Source: Hemicentrotus pulcherrimus
Lineage: Eukaryota; Echinodermata; Echinoidea; Camarodonta; Strongylocentrotidae
Direction of reading: 5' to 3'
Assembly (NCBI GenBank): GCA_003118195.1
Contig: BEXV01001566.1
Location: forward strand, 13,472 to 27,873
DNA length: 14,402 bases
The notes beneath the pieces are model-generated. The model had not been told where the DNA came from. It ran no database searches and was given only the letters and a program-made list of their open reading frames with translations. This document shows, in pieces, positions 9,001 through 14,402 of this stretch (position 1 is its first letter; each line of letters begins with the position of its first letter). The position numbers were made by a program, and so were the translations under genes.

Positions 9001-10769
9001 GGTATGGGCGACGGGTTCGTACCTTTGGGCGGGATGGGTAGGGTGCTGATGATTGTTGAAGAGCTCCGGGGGTATAGGTCTCATGCCCTGCGGAACTGTG
9101 CGCCGACATTCACCTGCAATGAAAGGGGAGGGAATTAAGATCATTGGCCAGTATTCACAAGTGAATCATAGCAGCTCTTAATGGATATGTTGTCTCCAGA
9201 AAGTAGCATGACAAAACGATATATCCTGCTCCTTTCTGGAGACAACGTGCTGAACAACAATGTCGATAAATCTATAGGGCCAAAATGATGATGATGATCA
9301 TGATGGCTTCTTTGAGTTCTAGTGTTAAAAGCACTTAAAGGCATCATTTAACAACCTTAAATCTGAGAAGCACGGCCCTACATGTACATGTTATCAGTGT
9401 CTGTGATATGGTGTAATATTGAAGCCCTAAAAAAAATTGCGCTTCAAAATGAGGAAGAAGTACCTCAACAAAGTAAAAATCTTTGAGTGACCAGTTTTAC
9501 CATTGTCATTTTCCCTAATAGACTGTAGTGTTATGAAAACCGCAAAATTTGATTTTGATTTCCAATCATAGAAGTCATGGGGTTCCTGACTGACCTAAAG
9601 GTTTATAATCATCTATGCAGCATGAGCTGAATCCAGGATTTTGTTTCAGAATCTGAGACAAAGTTACCCAATCCCTTTGTAAAACCCCTTCCTGCATTAG
9701 AGAGCTCCTGATGAACCAACCCCGAGCGCATAGACTGAGATCAGCTGACCGAGATCTCCTGACAGAAATTCTGAGTTGCACTACCTGGGGGAACAGAGAA
9801 CAGAGCTTTCTACTTCTCTGCTGTAGATTAACCTTCCACAATCTATCAGGAGTGTCAAGACACTATGCCAATGTTCATGTCACACCTGATGACTTTCCTG
9901 TTCCCAGCTACGACTTTATCTCAAGAATAATACTCATGCCAACAAAGACTAATGGAAAAATCATCTTAATTTGAAACAATTAATGGACAAGAAGGTTTAA
10001 TTTGTGAAACACCTCACGGGGTGGGTCAGATAAAGTAACCACCACTATACCACTATTTATTATTGTATCATCTTTTATTTCATGTTTTGTGGAAAATAAA
10101 TTCAATTCTTCTTCTTCTTTAAGATAATCTGACTCCTTTAATACTGAAAATTCTTGCAGATGCAGTATACTTGGCCTGATTGGGGTGTGCAGGAGGACCA
10201 TTACACCGGGGTTTCCCCCTACTATTATACAAATAGTGCAATGGGTTCTTAACGTGCAAGGGTGGTGACTCTCCTGTACACAGGCCCTCCATTTAACATC
10301 CTATCCAAGGGACGGGGTGTTTTCCACTTAACATAGCCTGCATATATGAACAAAGGGGCACGTTAACACACAATGCAGGCTTCAGTCATCTCCCTGGGTG
10401 GGAGTCGAACCCGGGATCTTTGGTTCAACAGGCTGACGCTATATACCGACTGAGCTGACTCGCCTCCCTTCAATTCAACAACTCACCCATTCGGACCTTC
10501 TCCCCAAGGCTCCTCAGCTTCGTCTTCTCCAGAGCCTCTATCAGCAACTTCCGTTCCTGGGACGGATGTTGGTTGTTGTGCCACGTGTAGAGCATCTGAC
10601 TGGCAGCCTGTTCAATGTTCATCATGTAATGCCTCTCCCAGTTGGCTAATCGGGTCTCTGTTATACCGAGGTACAGACCGAGCTTCCTCCAATCATAAGG
10701 GCCCAGCTGCTCGCTGATGTAGCTGAGCTCCAGAGCATCTAGAGGTGTCTTAGGGTCAAATGACGCCAT
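5908..10769 (-). CDS. Tandem death-domain adaptor-like protein, 3 exons (whole gene span)
   Basis: Joining 10769-10487, 9113-8821 and 6042-5908 gives 711 nt: 236 codons plus TGA, with no internal stop. Both junctions are in phase (G|GT gives Gly95; AAG|GAA gives Lys192-Glu193). Residues about 10-94 form death domain 1 (L..ISEQLGPYDWRKLGLYLG, MLYTW). Residues 95-150 are a Pro/His/Gln-rich linker. Residues about 151-236 form death domain 2 (LRDVSNKLGSEWRTVGTYLG, MLLQW). The protein ends at the last helix of domain 2. There is no signal peptide, membrane segment or other domain, so a cytosolic adaptor in apoptotic or innate-immune signalling is inferred. The 5' end is uncertain: the ATG follows a splice acceptor by one base, so an upstream exon exists and could be coding. 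I do not recognise a named orthologue. Confidence 0.85.
6450..7262 (-). mobile_element. 5'-truncated LINE, reverse-transcriptase C-terminal region plus 3' UTR
   Basis: The minus strand encodes the typical end of CR1/Rex/L2-like reverse transcriptases: ARNLGVVMDSSL, then CKSAFVAIRKIGKM, LIHAFVTSRLDCCNSLLFGL, QNTAARLV, FHWLPI, RITYKILLLTF, APSYLSELL, and RSFINAARFLWNNLP, ending KTHLFKSCS and TGA at 6637-6635. It carries one frameshift (near 7187-7192, just before CKSAF) and one in-frame TAG (codon after KLTSKL, about 7028), so it is dead. The 3' UTR ends in an ATT-repeat tail (about 6454-6470). The catalytic domain is absent. The exact clade is uncertain. Confidence 0.85.
7871..8290. repeat. 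Three degenerate ~150-bp tandem repeat units
   Basis: Units begin near AATGGAGCAAAAT (7871), AATGGAGAACAAT (8028) and AATGAATTTCACG (8178), spacing 157 and 150 bp. Each has GTAGAAGTTT, a middle motif AATCAAAATCGGT and the end GAAGAAGCATTTT, followed in the first two by AAATTTGCATAAATTA. Divergence rises in the third unit. This is part of a composite dispersed repeat together with the next block. Confidence 0.85.
8295..8676. repeat. Two 191-bp direct repeats with clustered TGACC half-sites
   Basis: Copies at 8295-8485 and 8486-8676 have exactly the same length and differ at only about a dozen positions, so the duplication is fairly recent. Each copy contains TGACCTTTGACC (a DR1 arrangement of nuclear-receptor half-sites), further TGACC words, and a closing inverted repeat AACTTAACC-TTA-GGTTAAGTT (8462-8482 and 8653-8673). 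A third unit starts at 8677 (GATGTTGACGCC) but switches to GCCGTC hexamers. Confidence 0.9.
8677..8760. repeat. GCCGTC microsatellite and terminal hairpin of composite repeat
   Basis: GCCGTC repeats (about 8685-8709) lead into GCGGCGCC, then GTCTCGC (8730-8736) pairing with GCGAGAC (8751-8757) around a 14-nt loop, ending in ACAAAA. A GC-rich hairpin just inside an edge resembles the 3' end of Helitron/Helentron-like elements, but the CTRR end and the other terminus are not established. The block ends about 60 bp from the exon B donor. Confidence 0.6.
8821..9113 (-). CDS. Exon B: linker plus N-terminal half of second death domain
   Basis: The acceptor is TCCCCTTTCATTGCAG|GTG (AG at 9115-9114) and the donor is GTTAAG|GTACTT (GT at 8820-8819). 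The 293-nt exon completes Gly95 and encodes residues 96-192. First comes a low-complexity linker rich in P, H and Q (PPELFNNHQHPTHPAQRYEP and PQQPDIPPMRTPQQ), then helices 1-3 of death domain 2 with GSEWRTVGTYLG and QIEVLQEQYP. The exon stops in phase 0 between predicted helices 3 and 4. Reading on past the donor gives only about ten more codons before a stop, which is why this looks like a truncated domain if the exon is read alone. Confidence 0.88.
9186..9249. repeat. Intronic stem-loop, 15-bp perfect core
   Basis: GTTGTCTCCAGAAAG (9189-9203) is the exact reverse complement of CTTTCTGGAGACAAC (9232-9246). After one T/C mismatch the stem extends four pairs (AGCA/TGCT) around an 18-nt loop, and outward two or three pairs with G-T wobble. 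The total is about 22 pairs in 64 nt. It sits 73 nt upstream of the exon B acceptor in the transcript. It may be a precursor-miRNA-like hairpin or the core of a foldback/MITE; nothing here decides between them. Confidence 0.7.
9712..9900 (+). pseudogene. Decayed LINE reverse-transcriptase C-terminal fragment
   Basis: In one plus frame the sequence gives LRSADRDLL, as in many LINE RT C-termini; a second frame gives RAFYFSA and a third continues INLPQSIRSVKTLCQ, matching the usual order (LRSAD..., YG.RAF, ARLWN.LP..IR). Several frameshifts and stops break it, and the WN of the last motif appears deleted. The clade is a guess. The 87-codon plus ORF starting at 9711 is only one of its frames, and the overlapping minus ORF at 9575-9841 is a shadow. 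Confidence 0.5.
10101..10476 (-). mobile_element. Full-length tRNA-derived SINE with 8-bp target duplication
   Basis: The body is 10468-10109 on the minus strand, flanked by GAATTGAA (10476-10469 and 10108-10101). The head GGGAGGCGAGTCAGCTCAG carries box A AGCTCAGTCGG (10456-10446) and box B GGTTCGACTCC (10411-10401), 34 nt apart. The body includes TTGCACGTTAAGAACCCA and the 3' end is an (AAG)n tail. No CGCCTCC partner for the acceptor stem exists, so it is not a tRNA gene. Intact promoter boxes and duplication suggest a fairly young copy. It lies in the sense orientation of the host gene, inserted just after the first 18 intron bases. Confidence 0.88.
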
Positions 10770-10770
10770 G
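10487..10770 (-). CDS. Exon A: complete first death domain
   Basis: The acceptor is ATGTTTTCTTTTAG|C (AG at 10772-10771) and the donor is ATGG|GTGAGT (GT at 10486-10485), a full consensus. The exon is 284 nt; from the ATG at 10769 it encodes 94 codons plus one base. The protein starts MASFDPKTPLDALELSYISE and holds all six expected death-domain helices: DWR at 26-28, LGLYLGI at 30-36, WERHY at 44-48, MLYTW at 59-63, the last helix near LRSLGEKV at 85-92. The in-frame ATG is the likely start if the upstream exon is untranslated; an upstream coding exon would have to end in phase 2. Two damaged copies of the 5' part of this exon lie just upstream. Confidence 0.88.
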
Positions 10771-10894
10771 CTAAAAGAAAACATAAAATATAAGCTATTA
10801 ACATTAGGCTTAATAAAAAAAAAGATGTTGTATTGCACTTTTGGTGCCAAAACATGGGTCGGTTGATCAGAAATCTTTTTTTTTTAAAGGCCTT

Positions 10895-11060
10895 ATTCAC
10901 AAATCATAATTTTATAACAATATTATCAACTCAAAGCTCTTATCAACTCTGCAGTCATGAACCAAACAACTCGCCGATGTTGCTGATCTCCAGGGCATCG
11001 AGAGGTGTTTCAGGGTTCAGAGACACCATACCTAAAGAAAACAAAAGGCTATTAGCATTA
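10895..11060 (-). pseudogene. Decayed partial copy of death-domain exon A (copy 1)
   Basis: An acceptor-like TTTTCTTTAG|GT precedes ATG at 11029. The reading frame MVSLNPETPLDALEISNIGE continues LFGS and ends in TGA (10957-10955). It matches the first 23 residues of exon A at about 14 positions, and the intron side (GCTAATAGC...TTTTCTTTAG) is also similar. A 2-nt deletion relative to the neighbouring copy causes the stop. Homology ends after about GAYTG, before helix 2, so no death domain could form. The donor side is not recognisable. Confidence 0.75.
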
Positions 11061-11225
11061 TTTACAAATTATTATTTCATAATAATATTATCAACTCCAA
11101 CTTAAAGCTCTTATTAACTCTGCAGTCATATGGACCAAACAACTTGCTGATGGCCTGGTAGTCTAGAGATGTTGGAGGGTCCAGAGACACCATACTAAAA
11201 GAAAATATAAACCAGTGACAAATTA
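11061..11225 (-). pseudogene. Decayed partial copy of death-domain exon A (copy 2)
   Basis: The acceptor-like TATTTTCTTTTAG|T precedes ATG at 11193. The frame MVSLDPPTSLDYQAISKLFG then PYDCR matches exon A through DWR with a 9-nt deletion, then runs into unrelated intron-like sequence shared with copy 1 and stops at 11079-11077. The spacing between the ATGs of copies 1 and 2 is 164 bp, so they arose by tandem duplication of one truncated exon-intron unit. Splicing into downstream exons in frame is not supported. Confidence 0.75.
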
Positions 11226-11310
11226 TAAGTTCTTGAGGGTAATACACTCCACATGGCATGTTCTTTGACGGTCAACATATGCAGGCTTACTCTGATTTTT
11301 TGTGAAAAAA

Positions 11311-11838
11311 GGGTCACTATTCATTTTGTATTATAAATAGCGACCCTCTTTTCCTATTATGAATAGCGACTATTATGAATACCGACACTCTTTTCCTATC
11401 ATAAATAGCAACTATTATGAATAGTGACACTCTCCTCGTTTTATGAATGGTGACCTTCTTGTTGTATTATGAATATAGCGACCCTCTTGTCGTATTATGG
11501 GGGCTACTTTTCAAGCTTGCTTGCATGAAAATAACACTCTTTAATTTGATTTGCATTGAACTCTATGCACATTTTGGGGGGCTCTTTTTAGCATATTGGG
11601 GGCTAATTCCCCCGAGCGCCCGTGTATTTTTTCACTGTAGTAACTCTTTACTAGTATTATGAATAGGGACCGTTATGAATAACAACCCCAATTTTGTATT
11701 ATGATTGAATAGCGACCCTCTTCTACACTGTAATATTATAAATACCGACCTTCTTCTTTGATTAGGAACAGCGGTCCTTATAAAAAATGATAAGGAAAAG
11801 CGGTCCTTATGAATAGCGGTCCTTATGAATAGCGACAT
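11311..11838. repeat. Degenerate short-period array of TATTATGAATAGCGAC units
   Basis: More than ten variants of TATTATGAATAGCGACCCTC occur at 11331-11499 and 11654-11838, separated by irregular spacers such as TCTTTTCC. The left edge holds an inverted unit: GGGTCACTATTCAT (11311-11324) faces ATTATAAATAGCGACCC (11330-11346). The last units change to GCGGTCCTTATGAATA. The middle (11500-11653) has no units. It is a satellite-like repeat, not coding. Confidence 0.8.
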
Positions 11839-12107
11839 TACCCCAACCTGCCTGCAGCATATGCACGATAGCTGGCTCTCCATAAAACCATAGCCAGCCT
11901 GGCAGCGATCGAGCTAGCCTAGAATCGCAAACCGTACTGATAGCTGTCTTTCCTCAATTTCCCCTTTCCCCATTCATCCGGTACAAAAATCATAAATTAA
12001 TTGGCCTAATCATACATTTTACCAATGAATATCTGGACAATTTTATGTAAATTTGTCACCTATTTTGCTCCACAAGAGTGGTTAGGTTAGCACACAAAAT
12101 GTTCTTT
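11839..12107. other. Non-coding spacer
   Basis: AT-rich sequence with a GCTAGC/AGCTGGC-rich segment near 11870-11920. No ORF, splice-linked exon or repeat copy was found here. Confidence 0.5.
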
Positions 12108-12606
12108 GCACTCCCAGTATGGAAAATTTATCGTCAAAGGATTCCGGAGATATCGCGATCTAAAAATTTGATGTCCGATCGTGTGTGCGCGCTGCAACTA
12201 AAAAAGTCATAAATACAAGGAGACCTTACTTCGCGAACAGGGGTTTACAGCCGATTTATACAAAAATGTGATCCATCAAAAATAAGATAATTTAATAATT
12301 TGCAAGGCAAGATATCATACAACCAGTCGGTACCACTTCTTACTTGCAATATTGAGGATATCTGCTCTCAAAATGACAATTTCCAGACCCTTATCAGTAA
12401 GTTAGCAATTTTTCGGAACGGGTGCAAATGACCGCAAAATCTGTCATAATTTCACACCCGATTCCAGAGAAAATTCCGTTGATGGGTAATTTTATGTTCC
12501 TCTTTTTATTGATGATTTCAGATTTTTGAAATCTTAACAAAATGTTTGACTTTTAAAATAGCGAATTTAGGTCATGCGCGAATATGGTCACATCGCCATC
12601 TCATTT
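12108..12606 (-). mobile_element. Inverted, damaged copy of the 12715-13369 element (left palindrome arm)
   Basis: From about GTTCTTTGCA (12110) to TATGGTCACATCGCC (12600) this matches the reverse complement of 12727-13230 throughout. Shared words include GATATCGCGATCTAAAAATT (near 12150), TGTGATCCATCAAAAATAAG, TTGCAAGGCAAGATATCATAC, CAGACCCTTATC, GGTAATTTTATGTTCCTCTT and TTAGGTCATGC. Identity looks around 80 per cent with few indels. The outer terminus is not recognisable, so it is truncated or diverged. Confidence 0.85.
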
Positions 12607-12714
12607 GAAGTGTCCCCCAAAAAAGAGGAAAGATCACCACTGGCGGTAAATATACAAACACGTTAACTCATAATATCTAAACAATGGGTATCCAACATAG
12701 TCCTGAATGTGTGA

Positions 12715-13369
12715 TACATGTATGGTGGTGTGACCAAAGTTTGGGCATGACCTAAGTTCGCTATCTCAAAAAATCAGTAAGATTACGAAAATCTGATATC
12801 ATCAATGGAAAGAGGAACATAAAATTACCTGGAGGTGAAATTTTCTTTGGAATTGGGTACGAAATTGTGAAAATATTGACAAAAGATCGGAAGATTTTTG
12901 CAATATTTTGCGTCCGTTCTGGAAAATGATCAACTTATCGATAAGGGTCTGAAAATCATCAATTTGAGAGCAGATTTCCTCAAAATTGTAAGTAAAAAGT
13001 GGTACTAAATGATCGTATGATATCTTGCCTTGCAAATTATGATATTACCTTATTTTTGATGGATCACACTTTTTGATAAATCTACTGTAGACCCCATGCG
13101 TGAAGTTAGGTCTCGTTATTTTTATGACTTTTTTAGATGCAGCGCGCACGAACGATCGGACATCAAATTTTTAGATCGCGATATCTCTGAAATCCTTCGA
13201 CAAAAAATTTTCTAGTTGAACCAATCTGTAGTAAAAAACTTTGACGTCCATTTGGTAATAATTGAAATAAATAGATTTGTGTAGAATATGAGAAATCATA
13301 GTTCGAATATCACATTTTGTAATATTTTCTAAAATGTCAGCGAACTTTGGTCACACCTTCATACATGTA
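12715..13369 (-). mobile_element. TIR element with TACATGTA at both ends (right palindrome arm)
   Basis: The left end TACATGTATGGTGGTGTGAC is mirrored by the right end: reverse complement of 13343-13369 starts TACATGTATGAAGGTGTGAC and both continue CAAAGTT. The core is GGTGTGACC...GGTCACACC (12727 and 13357). TACATGTA is palindromic, so it may be part of the TIR or an 8-bp target duplication as made by hAT/P-type transposases. The minus strand has a 77-codon ORF (13035-12802) that is also largely readable, without indels for about 50 codons, in the other arm, then broken by stops. It resembles no transposase I know. Confidence 0.75.
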
Positions 13370-13555
13370 GGTAGGTTGTTCATAGTGATGTCACCTACCG
13401 GTATATTGTCATGTCGCTTGTGTTTTATCACTTTGTGAGTGGGTTCTGGAAAGGGTATCAAAATTGCATTAAATTTATATTCCTCACACTAGTGAGGATT
13501 TAAAAAATACTTTACTTGTAAACAACAAAAATAAAGCCAGGAATCTCAGCAAAGA

Positions 13556-13771
13556 CTAAACTTCTGAAGCTTTAACTTGAAGAATGAAGTGAGTCTCTGA
13601 TTCGATCTGAAATTCTGGCTCTGCCCTGAACCTGCGCCTGCGCCTGCTGTTTATAATTTGCCTGTTTTTCTCTTTAAATTCTTCCCTGGTATGGTCCAGA
13701 TTGATTAACTCATGTGTACTCAGGTCGATGCGGTGAAAACGTTTCTTGTAGAATTTGCCTAATCCAGACAT
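13556..13771 (-). CDS. Small 71-residue basic protein or upstream exon, unidentified
   Basis: The ATG at 13771 opens MSGLGKFYKKRFHRIDLSTH and the frame ends in TAG at 13558-13556. The sequence looks protein-like: basic N-terminus, an acidic/basic helix-like middle (REEFKEKNRQ), an Arg run (SRRRRRF, from alternating AGG/CGC codons), and no low-complexity A/T codons. An upstream GTG would extend it by five residues, but ATG is the sensible start. No family is recognised. It may be a complete micro-gene, or an exon of a longer gene: a weak CAG|GTTCAG within the Arg run would leave phase 2, the phase exon A requires. A clear poly(A) signal just downstream is lacking. Confidence 0.45.
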   Translation of the reverse strand: MSGLGKFYKKRFHRIDLSTHELINLDHTREEFKEKNRQIINSRRRRRFRAEPEFQIESETHFILQVKASEV

Positions 13772-14003
13772 TTTGATATTCGGCACACCCTAAACTTAAA
13801 ACTAAAAATGGCAGCACAGTAATTTGCACATGTCCCACATATTGAAAAACATGTCATAGACTAGCATATTCTTTTTTTGATACAGAGTAGAACCTAGCCT
13901 AGTCTACGGCGGACTAGAAAAAGATGTAATTGTTATTAATTTGCATACCCTCAGTTGTATCGTTTCGATATCACAAAATATAACAACGAATATATGATCT
14001 CAC

Positions 14004-14110
14004 CTGTTGTTGAAATAGAATTTATGCTTTAAAATTATAAATTCCAAGCAAAAATAAGCGAAGAAATATCATAAGCACAAATCGGAGAGCGCCACCACCT
14101 TCGTGCGTAA
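14004..14110 (-). other. Possible untranslated first exon with strong splice donor
   Basis: The minus strand reads CAACAACAG|GTGAGAT with GT at 14003-14002, a near-perfect donor. Upstream the sequence is GC-richer than its surroundings (GGTGGTGGCGCTCTCCGATT) and has no long frame. A TATA-like word lies about 25-30 bp before 14110. The matching acceptor could be TTTAG at about 13794 or 13808. Start and end of the exon are guesses apart from the donor. Confidence 0.3.
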
Positions 14111-14131
14111 ACGCAACTTAGCTTCAGTCGC

Positions 14132-14139
14132 TTTCTATA
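14132..14139 (-). promoter_or_regulatory. TATA-like box TATAGAAA
   Basis: The minus strand reads AAATATAGAAAG. Distance to the start of the GC-richer segment (about 14108) fits a TATA-driven start. In this AT-rich DNA such a match is common by chance. Confidence 0.25.
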
Positions 14140-14314
14140 TTTTTCTGTAATGAAAATCTTCATTTTTTACGTTTAACCTAATTTCATATAATTTTTTGAA
14201 AACAATCTATATCAAATATAAGACTATAGCGAATTTAGATCAAAAGATTGAACTAAAGATATAGACTGTCTGTGTTAACTTAGCATTTAATAATCCCTTT
14301 GTCTAGTTAAAGAC

Positions 14315-14359
14315 TATTCATGAATATCTAATTTGGGGAATTCCCCGAATTTGACGTAA
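14315..14359. promoter_or_regulatory. Cluster: two 12-bp palindromes (one kappaB-like) and a CRE-like word
   Basis: TATTCATGAATA (14315-14326) and GGGGAATTCCCC (14335-14346) are perfect 12-bp palindromes 8 bp apart, followed by TGACGTAA (14352-14359). GGGAATTCCC fits the Rel/NF-kappaB consensus GGGRNWYYCC, and TGACGTAA fits ATF/CREB-type sites. They lie about 200 bp upstream of the TATA-like box. Function is inferred from motif match only. Confidence 0.35.
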
Positions 14360-14402
14360 TAATGAAATACATGTATGTGTATATGGGAGAAGAAGAATAT
14401 GA

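Larger units (their letters stand above)
9114..10486 (-). other. Intron 1
   Basis: 1,373 bp between exons A and B, with a full-consensus GTGAGT donor and a TTTCATTGCAG acceptor. Contents in transcript order: a full-length SINE starting 18 nt after the donor, a decayed LINE fragment, a stem-loop (9186-9249), then the acceptor. The rest (about 9250-9690) is AT-rich with no gene; 9289-9301 is an ATG/ATC trinucleotide run. Confidence 0.85.

Noticed and set aside
8788..9144. 118-residue intact single-exon protein
   Set aside because: The first residues read through the exon B acceptor and the last ten read through its donor. The true exon is 9113-8821.
9575..9841. Minus-strand ORF of 88 codons
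   Set aside because: It overlaps the plus-strand LINE relic, has no domain, and is a shadow frame.
9141..10201. Minus-strand ORFs at 9141-9347 and 9980-10201
   Set aside because: The first covers the hairpin region, the second the (AAG)n tail and 3' part of the SINE; neither looks like protein.
10395..10468. Functional tRNA gene on the minus strand
   Set aside because: Box A and box B are good, but the 3' acceptor-stem strand pairing with GGAGGCG is missing and a SINE body, AAG tail and target duplications follow.
10771..10850. N-terminal extension of exon A (27 residues, F/S/I-rich)
   Set aside because: It is the translated polypyrimidine tract and intron before the AG at 10772-10771.

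Overview
The window looks like AT-rich nuclear DNA from a marine invertebrate, most likely an echinoderm (sea urchin, sea star or sea cucumber) or a close deuterostome. The basis is GT-AG introns with good polypyrimidine tracts, a tRNA-derived SINE with target-site duplications, a CR1/Rex-like LINE 3' fragment, several TIR elements, and intron repeats of a type common in echinoderm and hemichordate DNA. Nothing prokaryotic is present. The taxon is inferred; the gene structure is read from the sequence.

The one well-supported gene is on the minus strand. Three exons (10770-10487, 9113-8821, 6042-5908) join in perfect phase (phase 1, then phase 0) into a 236-residue protein with two death domains joined by a Pro/His/Gln-rich linker. 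The last exon is too short to stand out as an ORF; it supplies the C-terminal half of the second death domain and the stop codon. Just upstream lie two tandem, decayed partial copies of the first death-domain exon (164-bp period), a sign of local duplication in this family.

At the right end a 71-codon minus-strand ORF (13771-13556) may be a separate small gene or an upstream exon. A possible untranslated first exon with a strong donor (14003), a TATA-like box and a palindromic kappaB-like site lie upstream of it.

The rest is mostly repeats. From left to right: an ACACC/GGTGT-rich element with a CACTGTAAAAA-type end (1159-2006); a quiet AT-rich stretch; a polypurine tract; a SINE relic (4461-4640); a 107-bp tandem repeat split by a retroposon with a 13-bp duplication (4679-4926); a TTAA-type TIR element abutting the 3' end of the gene (5295-5769). 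Intron 2 holds a LINE RT C-terminal fragment, three ~150-bp tandem units, two exact-period 191-bp units full of TGACC half-sites, and a terminal hairpin. Intron 1 holds a 60-nt hairpin, a LINE relic and a young-looking SINE only 18 nt from the splice donor. Beyond the exon duplicates come a TATTATGAATAGCGAC array (11311-11838) and two inverted copies of one TIR element forming a ~0.5-kb-arm palindrome (12108-13369).

Death domains form homotypic signalling platforms in apoptosis and innate immunity, so the likely role is an intracellular adaptor. No enzymatic, receptor or membrane segment is visible.
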